From an uncultured Flavobacteriaceae bacterium (lineage in GTDB: Bacteria > Bacteroidota > Bacteroidia > Flavobacteriales > Flavobacteriaceae): 64,000 nt of DNA. Shown piece by piece: positions 33,490 through 43,692 of this stretch; positions within the stretch are counted from its first letter, which is position 1; each line of letters starts with the position of its first letter. Below the pieces are notes generated by a model. It saw nothing but the letters and a program-made list of their open reading frames with translations. It was not told where the DNA came from and made no database searches. The position numbers and the translations under genes were made by a program. The DNA is taken from positions 211,345 to 275,344 of the forward strand of contig CANMFQ010000005.1 in the NCBI GenBank assembly GCA_947497145.1. Reading direction: 5' to 3'.

Positions 33490-36264
33490 ATGAAAAATTC
33501 ATTTACAATTTTTTTATTGGTTTTTGCATCTAATTTACTGATAGCACAAAACGATTCAGTAAAAGTCTCTTTAACATTTACCAATACATCAATTAATGAA
33601 GTATTACAAAATATAGAAGAACAAACTTCATATCAATTTTATTATATCGGCGCATGGTTAGAAGGTAAAAAAGTTACTGGCAACTACCAAAACACCCCAA
33701 TACAAGAGGTATTAAGAGATTTGTTTCAGAATACAATTCTCAATTTTTATCTACTTGACAAAAAAATAATTCTGACTCAAAACAATCTGATATATGATAA
33801 ACTACCTGACGGATTTTTTAAAAACTCTGAACAAAAAACGGCACGAGCAACAGAAAATGAATCTATTACTAATTCTCTAAATCCTGTTTTTTTTATCGAT
33901 GAACAATTGCTTATACAAAGCAAAATAGAAACAATTCGAATTGGCAAAGAAACACTTATCGCTCCAAAAAAAAGATACAAACTTTCTGGATATGTACGAA
34001 ATCTGAAAACAGGAAAACCAATTCCTGATTTATCACTAATCGTAAAAAATAGAGGTATTGGTGTAGTCACTGATGAAAATGGATTTTATGAGCTTGATTT
34101 ACCAGTCGGAGAAAATTTAATTCAAACTAAAGCATTAGGTGTTAAATCGCAACAAAAAAGAATTCTAGTCTACAATGAAGGTAACTTAGACTTTAATTTA
34201 AATGAAAATATTGAAAAGTTAGACGAAGTGATTGTTGAAGCAGATAGAGCTAAAAATGTTGAAGAAGAAATCACAGGGACTACCAGCATTGAATCGGAGA
34301 AAACTAAAGACATTCCTATGGTCTTAGGAGAGCGGAATATTTTGTCTGTAGCAACAACATTACCCGGCATTACTAATGCAGGCGAAGGGGCTTCGGGCCT
34401 TAATGTAAGAGGAGGAAAAACAGATCAAAATTTGATCTTATTAGATCAGGGTACAGTGTATAATCCAACACATTTTTTTGGTATTTTTCAAGCACTTAAC
34501 CCTTTCGCTACAAAGGGAGTTACCATTTACAAAGGCAACATACCAGCAGAATTTGGAGGTCGTCTGTCTTCCGTTTTTGACATTACTACTATTTACGGGA
34601 ATACCGAAAAGATTTCGGGAGAAGCTTCCATCGGCCCCATAACAGCAAATTTAATGTTAGAAATTCCAATAGCAAAAGATAAATCTTCATTGGTTATTGG
34701 AGGTAGAGGAGCATACTCCGATTGGATTTTAAAGGCTTTAGAGGAAGAATCTTTAAAAAACAGCTCTGCTTCATTTTATGATGTAGTGGCTAATTATAAC
34801 CACAAAATAAATGAAAAAAATCAATTAAAAATCACTGCATATTATAGCAAAGATGCTTTTAGTATTACATCAGATTCTTTATATGGGTACAGTAACCGTC
34901 TATTTACTTTAAATTGGAAGCATAAATTTAACGAACGGACTAATACAAATCTAATTCTAACCAATAGCGAGTATGCTTTTGGTATCGATTTTGATGGGCA
35001 AGCCAACAATGATTTTAACTTAGGTTATAATGTAAATGAGTCTGAACTAAAACTAAAATTTAAGTATTTATGGAATGACGCACATACCTTTGGTTACGGT
35101 GCCTCAAGTAAACTCTATAGTGTAAACCCAGGCTTTATAGAACCACAAGGCTCAGAATCTATAATATCTCCATTTGCAATTGACAAAGATCATGCATTAG
35201 AAAGTGCTATTTTTTTAAGTGATAATATTAAAATAGGAGATCAACTTAGTATCGAAGCAGGTATTCGTTATTCCCTATATATGGCCCTAGGAGCATCTAC
35301 GCAAAATGTTTATACCGATGGGCAACCCAGAAACGAAGCTACCCTCACAGAAACCATTAACTATGACAAAAACGAAGTTATAGAAACCTACAGCGGACCT
35401 GAATTTCGAATATCAAGCAGATACTCTTTCAGTGATGATTTTTCTATTAAGGCCGGTTTTAATAGCATGTACCAATACATCCACACCCTTTCAAACACCA
35501 CTACCGTTTCGCCAATTGACACCTGGAAATTATCAGATTCAAACATTAAACCTCAACGCTCTAATCAAATAAGCTTAGGGTTCTTTAAAAACTTTGAAAA
35601 TGACATGTACGAGCTAAGCCTTGAAGGTTACTATAAAGCAGCTAAGGACATTTTAGATTTTAAAACAGGTGCTCAATTAATTTTAAATGATAATATTGAA
35701 CAGGAAGTACTACAAGGAATAGGACGAGCCTATGGTGTTGAAGTCTTGGCTCGTAAAAATTCTGGTAGACTCAATGGCTGGTTGGGCTATACCTATTCTA
35801 GATCATTGATAAAATTTGCGAGTGCGTTTTCTGAAGAACGTATTAATGGAGGAAAGTACTTTCCATCTAATTATGACAAACCTCATGATGTAAGTTTAGT
35901 AGCGAACTACAAGTTTACCAAAAGATATAGTGCCTCTTTAAATTTTTCATATCAAACGGGTAGACCAGTTACTTACCCTATTGGGCAGTATAATTTTAAT
36001 AATTCTGAATACGTTTTCTACAGTAATAGAAATGAATTTAGAATACCTGATTACTACCGCTTAGATATAGGTATAAACATTGAAGGAAACCATAAAATCA
36101 AAAAATTTGCACACAGTTTTTGGAATATTTCAGTATACAATGTTTTAGGAAGAGCCAATCCTTATTCCGTATTTTTTGTGTCTGAAAACGGCAAGGTTAA
36201 CGCATTTAAAAGCTCCATTTTTGCCATACCCATTCCATCAATTACCTATAATTTTAAGTTTTAA
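33490..36264 (+). CDS. TonB-dependent receptor with N-terminal STN domain
   Basis: This is a 924-residue outer-membrane receptor. The signal peptide (MKNSFTIFLLVFASNLLIAQ) precedes an STN/secretin-type domain (about 25-95, VSLTFTNTSINEVLQNIEEQTSYQFYY). A carboxypeptidase-regulatory domain follows (about 160-235, LSGYVRNLKTGKPIPDLSLIV), then a plug (about 280-380, LNVRGGKTDQNLILLDQGTVYNPTHFFG) and the barrel ending IPIPSITYNFKF. STN domains often signal to FecR-type anti-sigma factors, but none is adjacent. It forms a triad with the DUF4249 and MG2-like genes downstream. Confidence 0.93.
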   Translation: MKNSFTIFLLVFASNLLIAQNDSVKVSLTFTNTSINEVLQNIEEQTSYQFYYIGAWLEGKKVTGNYQNTPIQEVLRDLFQNTILNFYLLDKKIILTQNNLIYDKLPDGFFKNSEQKTARATENESITNSLNPVFFIDEQLLIQSKIETIRIGKETLIAPKKRYKLSGYVRNLKTGKPIPDLSLIVKNRGIGVVTDENGFYELDLPVGENLIQTKALGVKSQQKRILVYNEGNLDFNLNENIEKLDEVIVEADRAKNVEEEITGTTSIESEKTKDIPMVLGERNILSVATTLPGITNAGEGASGLNVRGGKTDQNLILLDQGTVYNPTHFFGIFQALNPFATKGVTIYKGNIPAEFGGRLSSVFDITTIYGNTEKISGEASIGPITANLMLEIPIAKDKSSLVIGGRGAYSDWILKALEEESLKNSSASFYDVVANYNHKINEKNQLKITAYYSKDAFSITSDSLYGYSNRLFTLNWKHKFNERTNTNLILTNSEYAFGIDFDGQANNDFNLGYNVNESELKLKFKYLWNDAHTFGYGASSKLYSVNPGFIEPQGSESIISPFAIDKDHALESAIFLSDNIKIGDQLSIEAGIRYSLYMALGASTQNVYTDGQPRNEATLTETINYDKNEVIETYSGPEFRISSRYSFSDDFSIKAGFNSMYQYIHTLSNTTTVSPIDTWKLSDSNIKPQRSNQISLGFFKNFENDMYELSLEGYYKAAKDILDFKTGAQLILNDNIEQEVLQGIGRAYGVEVLARKNSGRLNGWLGYTYSRSLIKFASAFSEERINGGKYFPSNYDKPHDVSLVANYKFTKRYSASLNFSYQTGRPVTYPIGQYNFNNSEYVFYSNRNEFRIPDYYRLDIGINIEGNHKIKKFAHSFWNISVYNVLGRANPYSVFFVSENGKVNAFKSSIFAIPIPSITYNFKF

Positions 36265-36283
36265 AACTAATCATAAATTACTA

Positions 36284-37543
36284 ATGCAATTTTACAAATC
36301 ACTTATACTATTCATCTTTATTAATTTAGGATTTACTGCCTGTGTAGAAACTTTTGACTTTAAAACAGAAACTTTTGAGGAGGCCTTAGTTATTGAAGCA
36401 TCTTTGACAAATGAAAATAAACGACATCAAGTCCTACTATCAAGAGCCATTAGGTTTGAGGACTCAATTGTTTCGCCTGAACGAAATGCACGAATCGTCA
36501 TTCGAGATGATAAACAAAATGAGTTTTCATTTGAAGAGGTTGAACCGGGAATTTACAAATCAAACTTAGCTTTTTCCGCTGAAAAGGGAGTAAACTATTC
36601 CTTACAAGTGCTAACAGAAGATGGTACTAGCTATATTTCTGATCCTGAAAATTTTGAGTCAGAATCAGAAATTACAAACGTATATGCTGAACGAGGAACA
36701 AATGCAGAAGGTATTGAAGGCATCAATATTTATACAGATGCTGTTGATTTTTCAAATAAATCAAAATATTACCGCTATGAATACGACGAAACCTATAAAA
36801 TAATCGCCCCTAATTGGACCTCTGTTGATTTCAAATTAACGAACTATCAACCATGTAATCCAAATTCAAACGATCCTTCAATTATATATGATTTACAAGT
36901 TGTAACAAGAGATGAAGAGCAACAAGTATGTTTTAAAACATTAAATTCTCAAAATATAATTCAAAATAGTTCTGCAAATCTATCTAATAGCCAAATTCAA
37001 CGCTTTCCAATACGTTTTATAAAGGCCGGCGATTTCATTATATCCCATAGATACAGTATCTTAATAAAGCAATATGTACAGTCTGCAAATGCATTTTCTT
37101 ATTATCAAAATTTAGATAATTTTTCGTCTTCAAACTCAGTATTTTCTGACATACAACCTGGTTTTCTTAATGGAAACATTTCCGCTGAAAATGAAAGCGA
37201 CAAAAAAGTATTGGGTTATTTTGAAGTAACCTCAATATCAAAAAAGCGCCTATTTTTCAACTATCGTGATTTTTACCCTGATGAGCCTTTACCACTTTAT
37301 GTGAATAAATGCGTTCCGTTTACGGCACCATTAACCCATATATCTTATTGTTTTTCAGGACCAACAGGAGGAAATCCTTGTCCTCAATCATTAATTGAAC
37401 GTATTCATGTAAATACTATATCCTATGCTGATCAAAATGAAGCGGAAGAAATGTGTTCAGGTCCATATTTAGTAGTACCAAGGGTATGTGGCGATTGTAC
37501 CCTTTTAGGAAGTAATGAAGTACCCGATTTCTGGGTTGACTAA
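36284..37543 (+). CDS. DUF4249 domain lipoprotein
   Basis: The ORF track starts at 36176 inside the receptor gene. The ATG at 36284, 19 bp after its stop, gives a lipoprotein signal (LILFIFINLGFTAC), so the product is 419 residues. The DUF4249 pattern is clear: EALVIEASLTNENKRHQVLLSRAIRFEDS, GVNYSLQVLTEDGTSYISDPE, and the Cys-rich ending VPRVCGDCTLLGSNEVPDFW. The family regularly follows a TonB receptor of this type in Bacteroidota, and its role is unknown. An outer-membrane accessory to the receptor is the likeliest reading. Confidence 0.9.
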   Translation: MQFYKSLILFIFINLGFTACVETFDFKTETFEEALVIEASLTNENKRHQVLLSRAIRFEDSIVSPERNARIVIRDDKQNEFSFEEVEPGIYKSNLAFSAEKGVNYSLQVLTEDGTSYISDPENFESESEITNVYAERGTNAEGIEGINIYTDAVDFSNKSKYYRYEYDETYKIIAPNWTSVDFKLTNYQPCNPNSNDPSIIYDLQVVTRDEEQQVCFKTLNSQNIIQNSSANLSNSQIQRFPIRFIKAGDFIISHRYSILIKQYVQSANAFSYYQNLDNFSSSNSVFSDIQPGFLNGNISAENESDKKVLGYFEVTSISKKRLFFNYRDFYPDEPLPLYVNKCVPFTAPLTHISYCFSGPTGGNPCPQSLIERIHVNTISYADQNEAEEMCSGPYLVVPRVCGDCTLLGSNEVPDFWVD

Positions 37544-37561
37544 AATTTTTATAATATACGA

Positions 37562-39313
37562 ATGAAAATAAGAATCCCGCTTTTAGTAAGTTTTGTTTTA
37601 ATATTTGCTAAATTTAGCTTTACACAAACAACAAAAGTAAAATCATACCGTCACTTTAACGTTTTACCATCGGAAAAGGTATATGTTAGTATTAATACTC
37701 CTTTACTATTCACAGGTGAATATTTGTTTTATAAGGTGTATTGCCTTAACAATAAAACTAAGCAACCAAGTAAAATTAGTAAAATAGCCTATGTAGAGCT
37801 CATTAATGAAGATTTAGAAGTGATTTTTAGTCATAAAATTCGTCTAGAAAAGAGTCAAGGGCAGGGTGATTTTTTTGTTCCTACAAAAATACCATCAGGT
37901 AATTATAAACTTGTAGCCTATACCCGATGGATGAAAAACGGAAGTATAAATCTCTTTTTTCAAGATGACATCTTTATTATCAATCCTTATCAAAGTAACC
38001 AAGATGCCTTATTGGCAAAAAATACCAAAGATACTTTAACACCTCTACCAAAAATCGTAAAAGCTACTGAAGATAAGCGATTTGTTATATCTACGGATAA
38101 AAAATCATACCCAAAGCAATCTAAAGTGAAATTAACCATTACAAATTTTAGAGGAGCATCAGGTTATGGTAACTACAATATTTCCGTAAGAAAAAAAGAA
38201 ACTATTGCTAATAGGGAAAAGCATACCCCAGAATCATATATAAATTGGCATCAAAAACAAGCATCTAATTTACCCATATTTTATAAAAAAATACGTTTTG
38301 AACCAGAATTAGAAGGTGAACTTATAAAAGGTAGGATACTTGCTAGAGATGAAAAAACCACAGTTATTGGAAAAAAAATTGGAATTTCTATTCCTGGCAA
38401 AGATTTTCAATTAAAGGTTATACATACAGATAGCACAGGTATTTTTCGCGTTAGCATTAACAAAGACTACACTGAGAATATTGCTGTTTTTCAACTATTA
38501 GACGAGTCAAAAGACGGTTACTTAATCAAGTTGGAAAAAGATCCGAACCTAAACTATAGTGCTTTACAATTTGAAAAAATATATATTGATGAATCAATGA
38601 AGGATGACATAATTACTCGAAGTGTTCATAACCAGATAGAAAACAGTTTTTTTTCAGTAAAACCTGATACAGTGCGATTAGACAAATTGAATGACCCTTA
38701 TGACGGTGCCTATGTAGAAACCGTAAACCTTGACGAATTCACTCGTTTCAAAACCCTTAGAGAAACCCTTGTAGAAATCGTCCCTAATGTATGGACAAAG
38801 AAAAATAAAAAAGGAGAATTTGTATTTAAAGTGCGTTCGTTTGATGAAACCTATGAAGAATCAGAATTTAATGCTCTAGTATATATTGATGGTATTTTAA
38901 TAGGCAATCCAAATGATATACTAGATTTTGATACTAGAACTGTTGAAAAAATTAATACCGTTCGTGAAAAGTATCGCTTGGATGGAAAAACCTATTTTGG
39001 GATGGTCAATATTCAAACTAAAGAAGGTAACTATTTTAATCAGCTAAACGGAGATGGAATTACAAAAATTGATTTGATACGACCAAGACCTCTCAAAAAA
39101 TATTTTATCCAAACTTATGATGAAAAAAGCAATAAAAGAATTCCAGATTTTAGACACCAACTTTTATGGAAACCTCAACTTTCTTTAAATGAGAAAGAAG
39201 TAACACTATCATTCTACACTTCAGAGGTTGCTGGTGATTACGAGATTATTTTAGAAGGATTCTCCATTTATGGCAGGCCAGTTATTCTCAAAAATAGTTT
39301 TGTAGTAGAATAA
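37562..39313 (+). CDS. Secreted MG2-like protein with plug-like C-terminal segment
   Basis: This 583-residue exported protein has a signal peptide ending near KFSFTQ. The N-terminal part resembles the macroglobulin MG2 fold (VYVSINTPLLFTGEYLFYKVYCLN and GNYKLVAYTRWMKNG). A segment near 440-490 (VYIDGILIGNPNDILDFDTRTVEKINTVR, then GMVNIQTKEG) looks like a TonB plug without any barrel. It ends in a short beta-sandwich. It lies 18 bp after the DUF4249 gene. The function is unknown; a partner of the upstream receptor is suggested by the recurring gene order. Confidence 0.75.
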   Translation: MKIRIPLLVSFVLIFAKFSFTQTTKVKSYRHFNVLPSEKVYVSINTPLLFTGEYLFYKVYCLNNKTKQPSKISKIAYVELINEDLEVIFSHKIRLEKSQGQGDFFVPTKIPSGNYKLVAYTRWMKNGSINLFFQDDIFIINPYQSNQDALLAKNTKDTLTPLPKIVKATEDKRFVISTDKKSYPKQSKVKLTITNFRGASGYGNYNISVRKKETIANREKHTPESYINWHQKQASNLPIFYKKIRFEPELEGELIKGRILARDEKTTVIGKKIGISIPGKDFQLKVIHTDSTGIFRVSINKDYTENIAVFQLLDESKDGYLIKLEKDPNLNYSALQFEKIYIDESMKDDIITRSVHNQIENSFFSVKPDTVRLDKLNDPYDGAYVETVNLDEFTRFKTLRETLVEIVPNVWTKKNKKGEFVFKVRSFDETYEESEFNALVYIDGILIGNPNDILDFDTRTVEKINTVREKYRLDGKTYFGMVNIQTKEGNYFNQLNGDGITKIDLIRPRPLKKYFIQTYDEKSNKRIPDFRHQLLWKPQLSLNEKEVTLSFYTSEVAGDYEIILEGFSIYGRPVILKNSFVVE

Positions 39314-39390
39314 AACGAAATGTACAACAGATTTTAAAACCACTTTATTCAACTGCGAATGTATTCTAAGACGAAACTTTTTGCGCCCAA

Positions 39391-39777
39391 TTAAAAATAC
39401 TGCTGTACAAAAGAATAAAGTAAAAGACCCCATCCTATAACTAAAAGCAACCCTCCAAGAGGTGTTACAGGGCCTAAGAATTTCATTTTTCTTCCTTTAG
39501 ATGCACTTAGCGTTAAGCCGTAGATACTGAAAGAGAAAAGAAACGTCCCTAATACAAAGCAGTAAACCATATACTGCTCTAAAACGGTACTCAAATTCAA
39601 ATTAAAACCAAGAACCAATAGTACAAGGGCATGATACATTTGGTATTTCACGCCCGTTTCAAAGCTATTTAATTGCTCTTGAGAAAAAGACTTTTTTAAG
39701 ACATGCGCACCAAAGGCTCCAAAAACAACAGCCAATAAACCGTAAAGCGCCCCCATAACATGAGCCAAAAGAACCAT
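39391..39777 (-). CDS. DUF423 family membrane protein (YgdD-like)
   Basis: This is a 128-residue inner-membrane protein with four helices. The opening ALYGLLAVVFGAFGAHVLKKSFSQEQLNSFETGVKYQMYHALVLL and the ending FLGPVTPLGGLLLVIGWGLLLYSF are characteristic of DUF423. The function is unknown. It is alone on the minus strand and converges on the MG2-like gene. Confidence 0.92.
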   Translation of the reverse strand: MVLLAHVMGALYGLLAVVFGAFGAHVLKKSFSQEQLNSFETGVKYQMYHALVLLVLGFNLNLSTVLEQYMVYCFVLGTFLFSFSIYGLTLSASKGRKMKFLGPVTPLGGLLLVIGWGLLLYSFVQQYF

Positions 39778-40273
39778 ATTTTTAATTTTTGGCTAATATA
39801 ATTCTTTGTTGGGGTTAATTATTCCAAATACCCTCAAAGAATAACATAATAGTTTCAATTAACGAAAGAAAAACAAAAGAGCCAAAAATTACCTTTCAAC
39901 AAAAAAAGCAGATCCAATTTAAAAACTACAGATAGTATATTATCACTTTAAACAATATGGCAAGCCCTAATAGCACATCGTTTTACGAAAAACAAAAAAA
40001 TCTTTTAAACAAACCTAATTATCTATAAGTAACTCATTCCCATTATACTTTAGATTACAAAAAAACTTACCCCTTGCTTTAAGGGTTATCACAAAGAAAT
40101 TATTCACCTGAAAAAAAAACTTTCTTGATATCCATTTCAATTGCAAAAAAAATTAGTAGTTTCATGAAAAATTTTACTTTTATTAACATAAAAAAAACAA
40201 AAAAATGAAGAAAAACATCCATTAATCAAAAACAAACCAATTAAATCCAATCAAAAACAAACACTCATCACGT
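39778..40273. other. 496-bp leader region of the second SusCD operon
   Basis: No gene of normal size is present. The last 75 bp contain a six-codon ORF (MKKNIH, 40205-40225). They also contain a 14-bp direct repeat AATCAAAAACAAAC at 40224-40237 and 40249-40262, exactly 25 bp apart, just before the SusC start. The repeats could bind a regulator or be chance in A-rich sequence. No SusR, HTCS or sigma/anti-sigma gene is next to this operon. Confidence 0.45.
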
Positions 40274-43200
40274 ATGAAAAAAAACACAAAGTACGGGGTA
40301 TCTAATTTAGCGGTCCCGCAAGTCAATCTCAAAACGACATTATTACTCTTCGCTGCACTCCTGTTTCTGAATCAGGGGTACGCAATTAACACATTAAAAA
40401 AATCGTCAACAACACACAATCCAGTGTACCAAACTACCATTTCAGGTACTGTAGTTGATGAAGATGGTATTCCTCTGCCTGGTGCTACGGTAGTCGAAGT
40501 AGGCACCACCAATGGTGTATCAACTGATTTCGATGGAAACTATTATATCACCACCACTCGTGATTCTCCTTCCCTCGAATTCTCATACATAGGGTATGCT
40601 TCACAAACAATAGCAGTAAATGGTAGAACCACTATAAATGTTACCTTGGCTGAAAATGCCAGTGAACTTGATGAAGTTGTGGTCACTGCGTTGGGCATTA
40701 AAAAAGAATCAAAGGCACTAGGCTATTCTGTTGCCAAAGTAGATACGGAGCGTATCTTGGCAAGTGGTGCGCCAGTCAATGCATTACAATCTTTGTATGG
40801 CGCAGCAGCAGGTGTTCAAGTAGCTTCTACTGCAACAGGTCCTTCAGGGGGGTTCAAAATCAATATACGTAATGCTGTTTCATTTGATGAAAACTCAACT
40901 ACCAGACCTTTAATTGTTGTTGATGGAATTCCCATTTTTGATGAGAATTCTAAAGTTACATACAATGACCGAAACGGAAGAGACAATGGTACTGGAATTA
41001 ACGATATTAACCCAGATGATATTGCCTCAATGGAAATATTAAAAGGAGCCAAAGCATCTGTTCTTTATGGCAGTGAAGGAGCTAACGGTGTAATATTAAT
41101 TACCACAAAAAGTGGATCAAGAAGTAAAGGTTTAGGAATTTCTGCCTCATTAACCACCTCTCTTGAAAAAGCGGCCTTTACCGCTGACGTACAAGATCAA
41201 TATGGCACAGGGCGTAGTGCAAGCGTATCAGCTAATGATGACCAGGGCTACTTTATCAATGAAGCTGGTGAACGTGCATTAGATATTTCAGGAACGGCAT
41301 TTGGACCAAAATTTGACCCCAATGTAACACTACGCTGGTGGGACGGGTCTTTAAGACCCTGGCAAGCCACCCGAAGAGATGTTTACGATCAGCTATTTAA
41401 AACCGGATTTCAAAAAACAGCGAACATCGCAGTAAGTTCTGGTGGCGAAAGAGGGTCTGTACGTTTTGGATATACCAATATGGATTACAGTCCTATTATT
41501 AGAGGTGCCAAATATACCAAAAACACCTTTAGTGTTAATGCTTCCTATGATTTGAACGACTATATTTCTATAAAATATGTTAGTAATTATTTTTTAACCA
41601 ATAATCTTAATTCAGCCTATGCAGGGTCTTTTGATTCACAAGGATCAAGAACTGGTTTAGGAGCCTATTCAAGAGACATTGATGTTGACTTACTACGAAG
41701 TTTTTTGGTGACCGAAAATGGGTATAATTATTTTCAAAATGAAGATCGAAGAAGAGACCTTATTTCTGCTGGTAGAGGCGCCATAGTAGGCTCTCTTTGG
41801 GACTGGACACAAAACGAATCTGATTTTAATCGAATTCATGGCATTCAGTCCTTAACTTTAAATTTGACATTTAACGATATTTTTAGCGCTTCAATATTAG
41901 GCGGTATCGACAATACTACTGAAAGAAATGTGTACAAAGGAAAATTACAAGATCCAAGCTTAATAGGGCCAAATAGCGGCTCTGTTTTCAGAGATGAAAA
42001 TCGCATTATTAGAAGAACCTATACACAAGCAACTTTAAATTTCGATACTAACTTCAATGATTTAGGTTTTTCTGGTTTCGCAGGTGCTGTTTACAGAGAT
42101 AATCGTTTTGAAGTTAAGGGTGCAGAAAAAATTGGAGGTTTTGTTATACCAAACTTCTTTTCGTTTACAAACCTTCCTTCAGGTGTTAATCCTAACGCAA
42201 TTGTAGATAATGGTAGAGATGTACTTTATGGCCTGATGGGTTCTATGCAACTTGATTGGAAAGGGCAAGTCTATGTTGAAGCTCAAGCGCGCCAAGATTG
42301 GTCTTCTATTTTACCACCAAATAATAATACCTATTTCTACCCTGGTGTAAGTGCCACTTGGATTGCTTCTAGCTCATTAAACTTACCAAAAGCTGTAAAA
42401 TTCTTAAAACTAAGAACTTCATGGGCTGATGTAGGTCGACCAGGACCGCTCTATTTTAGTAACGTAAATTTAGGCGTTTCACAATCTGGTAATGGTTTTA
42501 TTCTTTCGCCTCCTGGAGATCTTCCCCCAATTGATGCTGAATTCGTTCCTAATTTAAAACCAGAACGTAAACGTGAATTCGAAGTAGGATTGGAAGGATA
42601 TTTCTTTGAAAACCAACGAATAGGTATAGATTTATCGGTTTACCATGCCAATACCTATGATCAGATTATGAAAATAACAGCTCCTCCAGGGCTTGGTGTA
42701 AATAATGTACGAATTAATGCAGGAGATGTTGCAAATACAGGTTGGGAGCTCGCACTAAAAACCAAACCTTTATTTAGTGAAGATTTTCAATGGAACCTAA
42801 ACATGACCTTTGCTTCAAGTAAAACAAAGGTTAAAAGACTTGATGGAGAACTTACTTCTCTTGCTCTTTTTAGTGGCAATGGACTTAACGTAGTAGCCGA
42901 AGTAGGTGGAGAATACGGTCAAATCATACAGCAACAAGGTTGGCAAAATTATATCAATCCATCTGATGACAACGACCCTAACAATGGCAAGCGAATTGTT
43001 GATAGAAATGGCCAACGATATAGCTATTCAAGACAAAGTAATAAATTGGTTGGAAAACTTTTACCTGATCTTACCGGAGGTATCTTCAATAAATTTAATT
43101 ATAAAAATTTCAGTTTAACAGCCAATATAGACTATTCGTTTGGAGCAACATTTATTAATGAAGCTGAGGCCTATTTGTTGGCATCAGGTACTTTAAAAGA

Positions 43201-43675
43201 GAGCTTACAGTATAGAGACGCTGCAAATGGCGGTCTCCCATACCACTTAAATGACGAAGGTGCTAAAATTGCAGGTGCCAATCCAAACAATGGAGCAACC
43301 TTTAATGACGGAGTATTATTAGACGGGGTATATGCTGATGGAACGCCTAACACGCAAATTTCTTCAGCACAAGACTATTATTCATCTTCATATTTTTCAA
43401 ATGGCTTTTTTCCTGAAGATCGTCTGTTCAAAAGTGATTATGTAGCACTGCGAAATGTATCGATAGATTATAGAATTCCTGAATTTTCAAAAAAAATAGG
43501 ATTGAACGATATTGTAGTATCTTTATTTGCAAACAACCTTGCTTACCTATATAAAGCTGCTCCAAATACCATTCCTGAATCATCAAACGGTACAGGATGG
43601 TCCGATGGTGCTTTCGGCACAACCGCTTTACCTTCTCAACGATCTTTTGGTCTATCGGTAAAAGCCAAATTATAA
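40274..43675 (+). CDS. SusC/RagA family TonB-linked outer-membrane transporter, second copy
   Basis: This is an 1133-residue barrel protein. After an extended N-terminus and signal region (TTLLLFAALLFLNQGYA) come a carboxypeptidase-regulatory domain (TISGTVVDEDGIPLPGATVVEVG, about 57-130), the linker LDEVVVTALGIKKESKALGYS, a plug (VDGIPIFDENSKV and GSEGANGVILITTKSG) and a long barrel ending RSFGLSVKAKL. It shares the SEL(D/S)EVVVTALGIKKE linker with the copy at 25654. It is paired with the SusD-like lipoprotein 17 bp downstream. The substrate is unknown; no glycosidase or other catabolic enzyme is adjacent. Confidence 0.95.
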   Translation: MKKNTKYGVSNLAVPQVNLKTTLLLFAALLFLNQGYAINTLKKSSTTHNPVYQTTISGTVVDEDGIPLPGATVVEVGTTNGVSTDFDGNYYITTTRDSPSLEFSYIGYASQTIAVNGRTTINVTLAENASELDEVVVTALGIKKESKALGYSVAKVDTERILASGAPVNALQSLYGAAAGVQVASTATGPSGGFKINIRNAVSFDENSTTRPLIVVDGIPIFDENSKVTYNDRNGRDNGTGINDINPDDIASMEILKGAKASVLYGSEGANGVILITTKSGSRSKGLGISASLTTSLEKAAFTADVQDQYGTGRSASVSANDDQGYFINEAGERALDISGTAFGPKFDPNVTLRWWDGSLRPWQATRRDVYDQLFKTGFQKTANIAVSSGGERGSVRFGYTNMDYSPIIRGAKYTKNTFSVNASYDLNDYISIKYVSNYFLTNNLNSAYAGSFDSQGSRTGLGAYSRDIDVDLLRSFLVTENGYNYFQNEDRRRDLISAGRGAIVGSLWDWTQNESDFNRIHGIQSLTLNLTFNDIFSASILGGIDNTTERNVYKGKLQDPSLIGPNSGSVFRDENRIIRRTYTQATLNFDTNFNDLGFSGFAGAVYRDNRFEVKGAEKIGGFVIPNFFSFTNLPSGVNPNAIVDNGRDVLYGLMGSMQLDWKGQVYVEAQARQDWSSILPPNNNTYFYPGVSATWIASSSLNLPKAVKFLKLRTSWADVGRPGPLYFSNVNLGVSQSGNGFILSPPGDLPPIDAEFVPNLKPERKREFEVGLEGYFFENQRIGIDLSVYHANTYDQIMKITAPPGLGVNNVRINAGDVANTGWELALKTKPLFSEDFQWNLNMTFASSKTKVKRLDGELTSLALFSGNGLNVVAEVGGEYGQIIQQQGWQNYINPSDDNDPNNGKRIVDRNGQRYSYSRQSNKLVGKLLPDLTGGIFNKFNYKNFSLTANIDYSFGATFINEAEAYLLASGTLKESLQYRDAANGGLPYHLNDEGAKIAGANPNNGATFNDGVLLDGVYADGTPNTQISSAQDYYSSSYFSNGFFPEDRLFKSDYVALRNVSIDYRIPEFSKKIGLNDIVVSLFANNLAYLYKAAPNTIPESSNGTGWSDGAFGTTALPSQRSFGLSVKAKL

Positions 43676-43692
43676 TTTAAAAAAATAGTACT

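Noticed and set aside
36176-36283. Extended N-terminus of the DUF4249 protein
   Set aside because: It overlaps the end of the TonB receptor gene and would destroy the lipoprotein signal at the ATG 36284 start.
40205-40225. Six-codon leader peptide MKKNIH upstream of SusC
   Set aside because: It has no regulatory codon run and no attenuator hairpin, so it is probably chance in A-rich DNA. It is mentioned only in the leader description.
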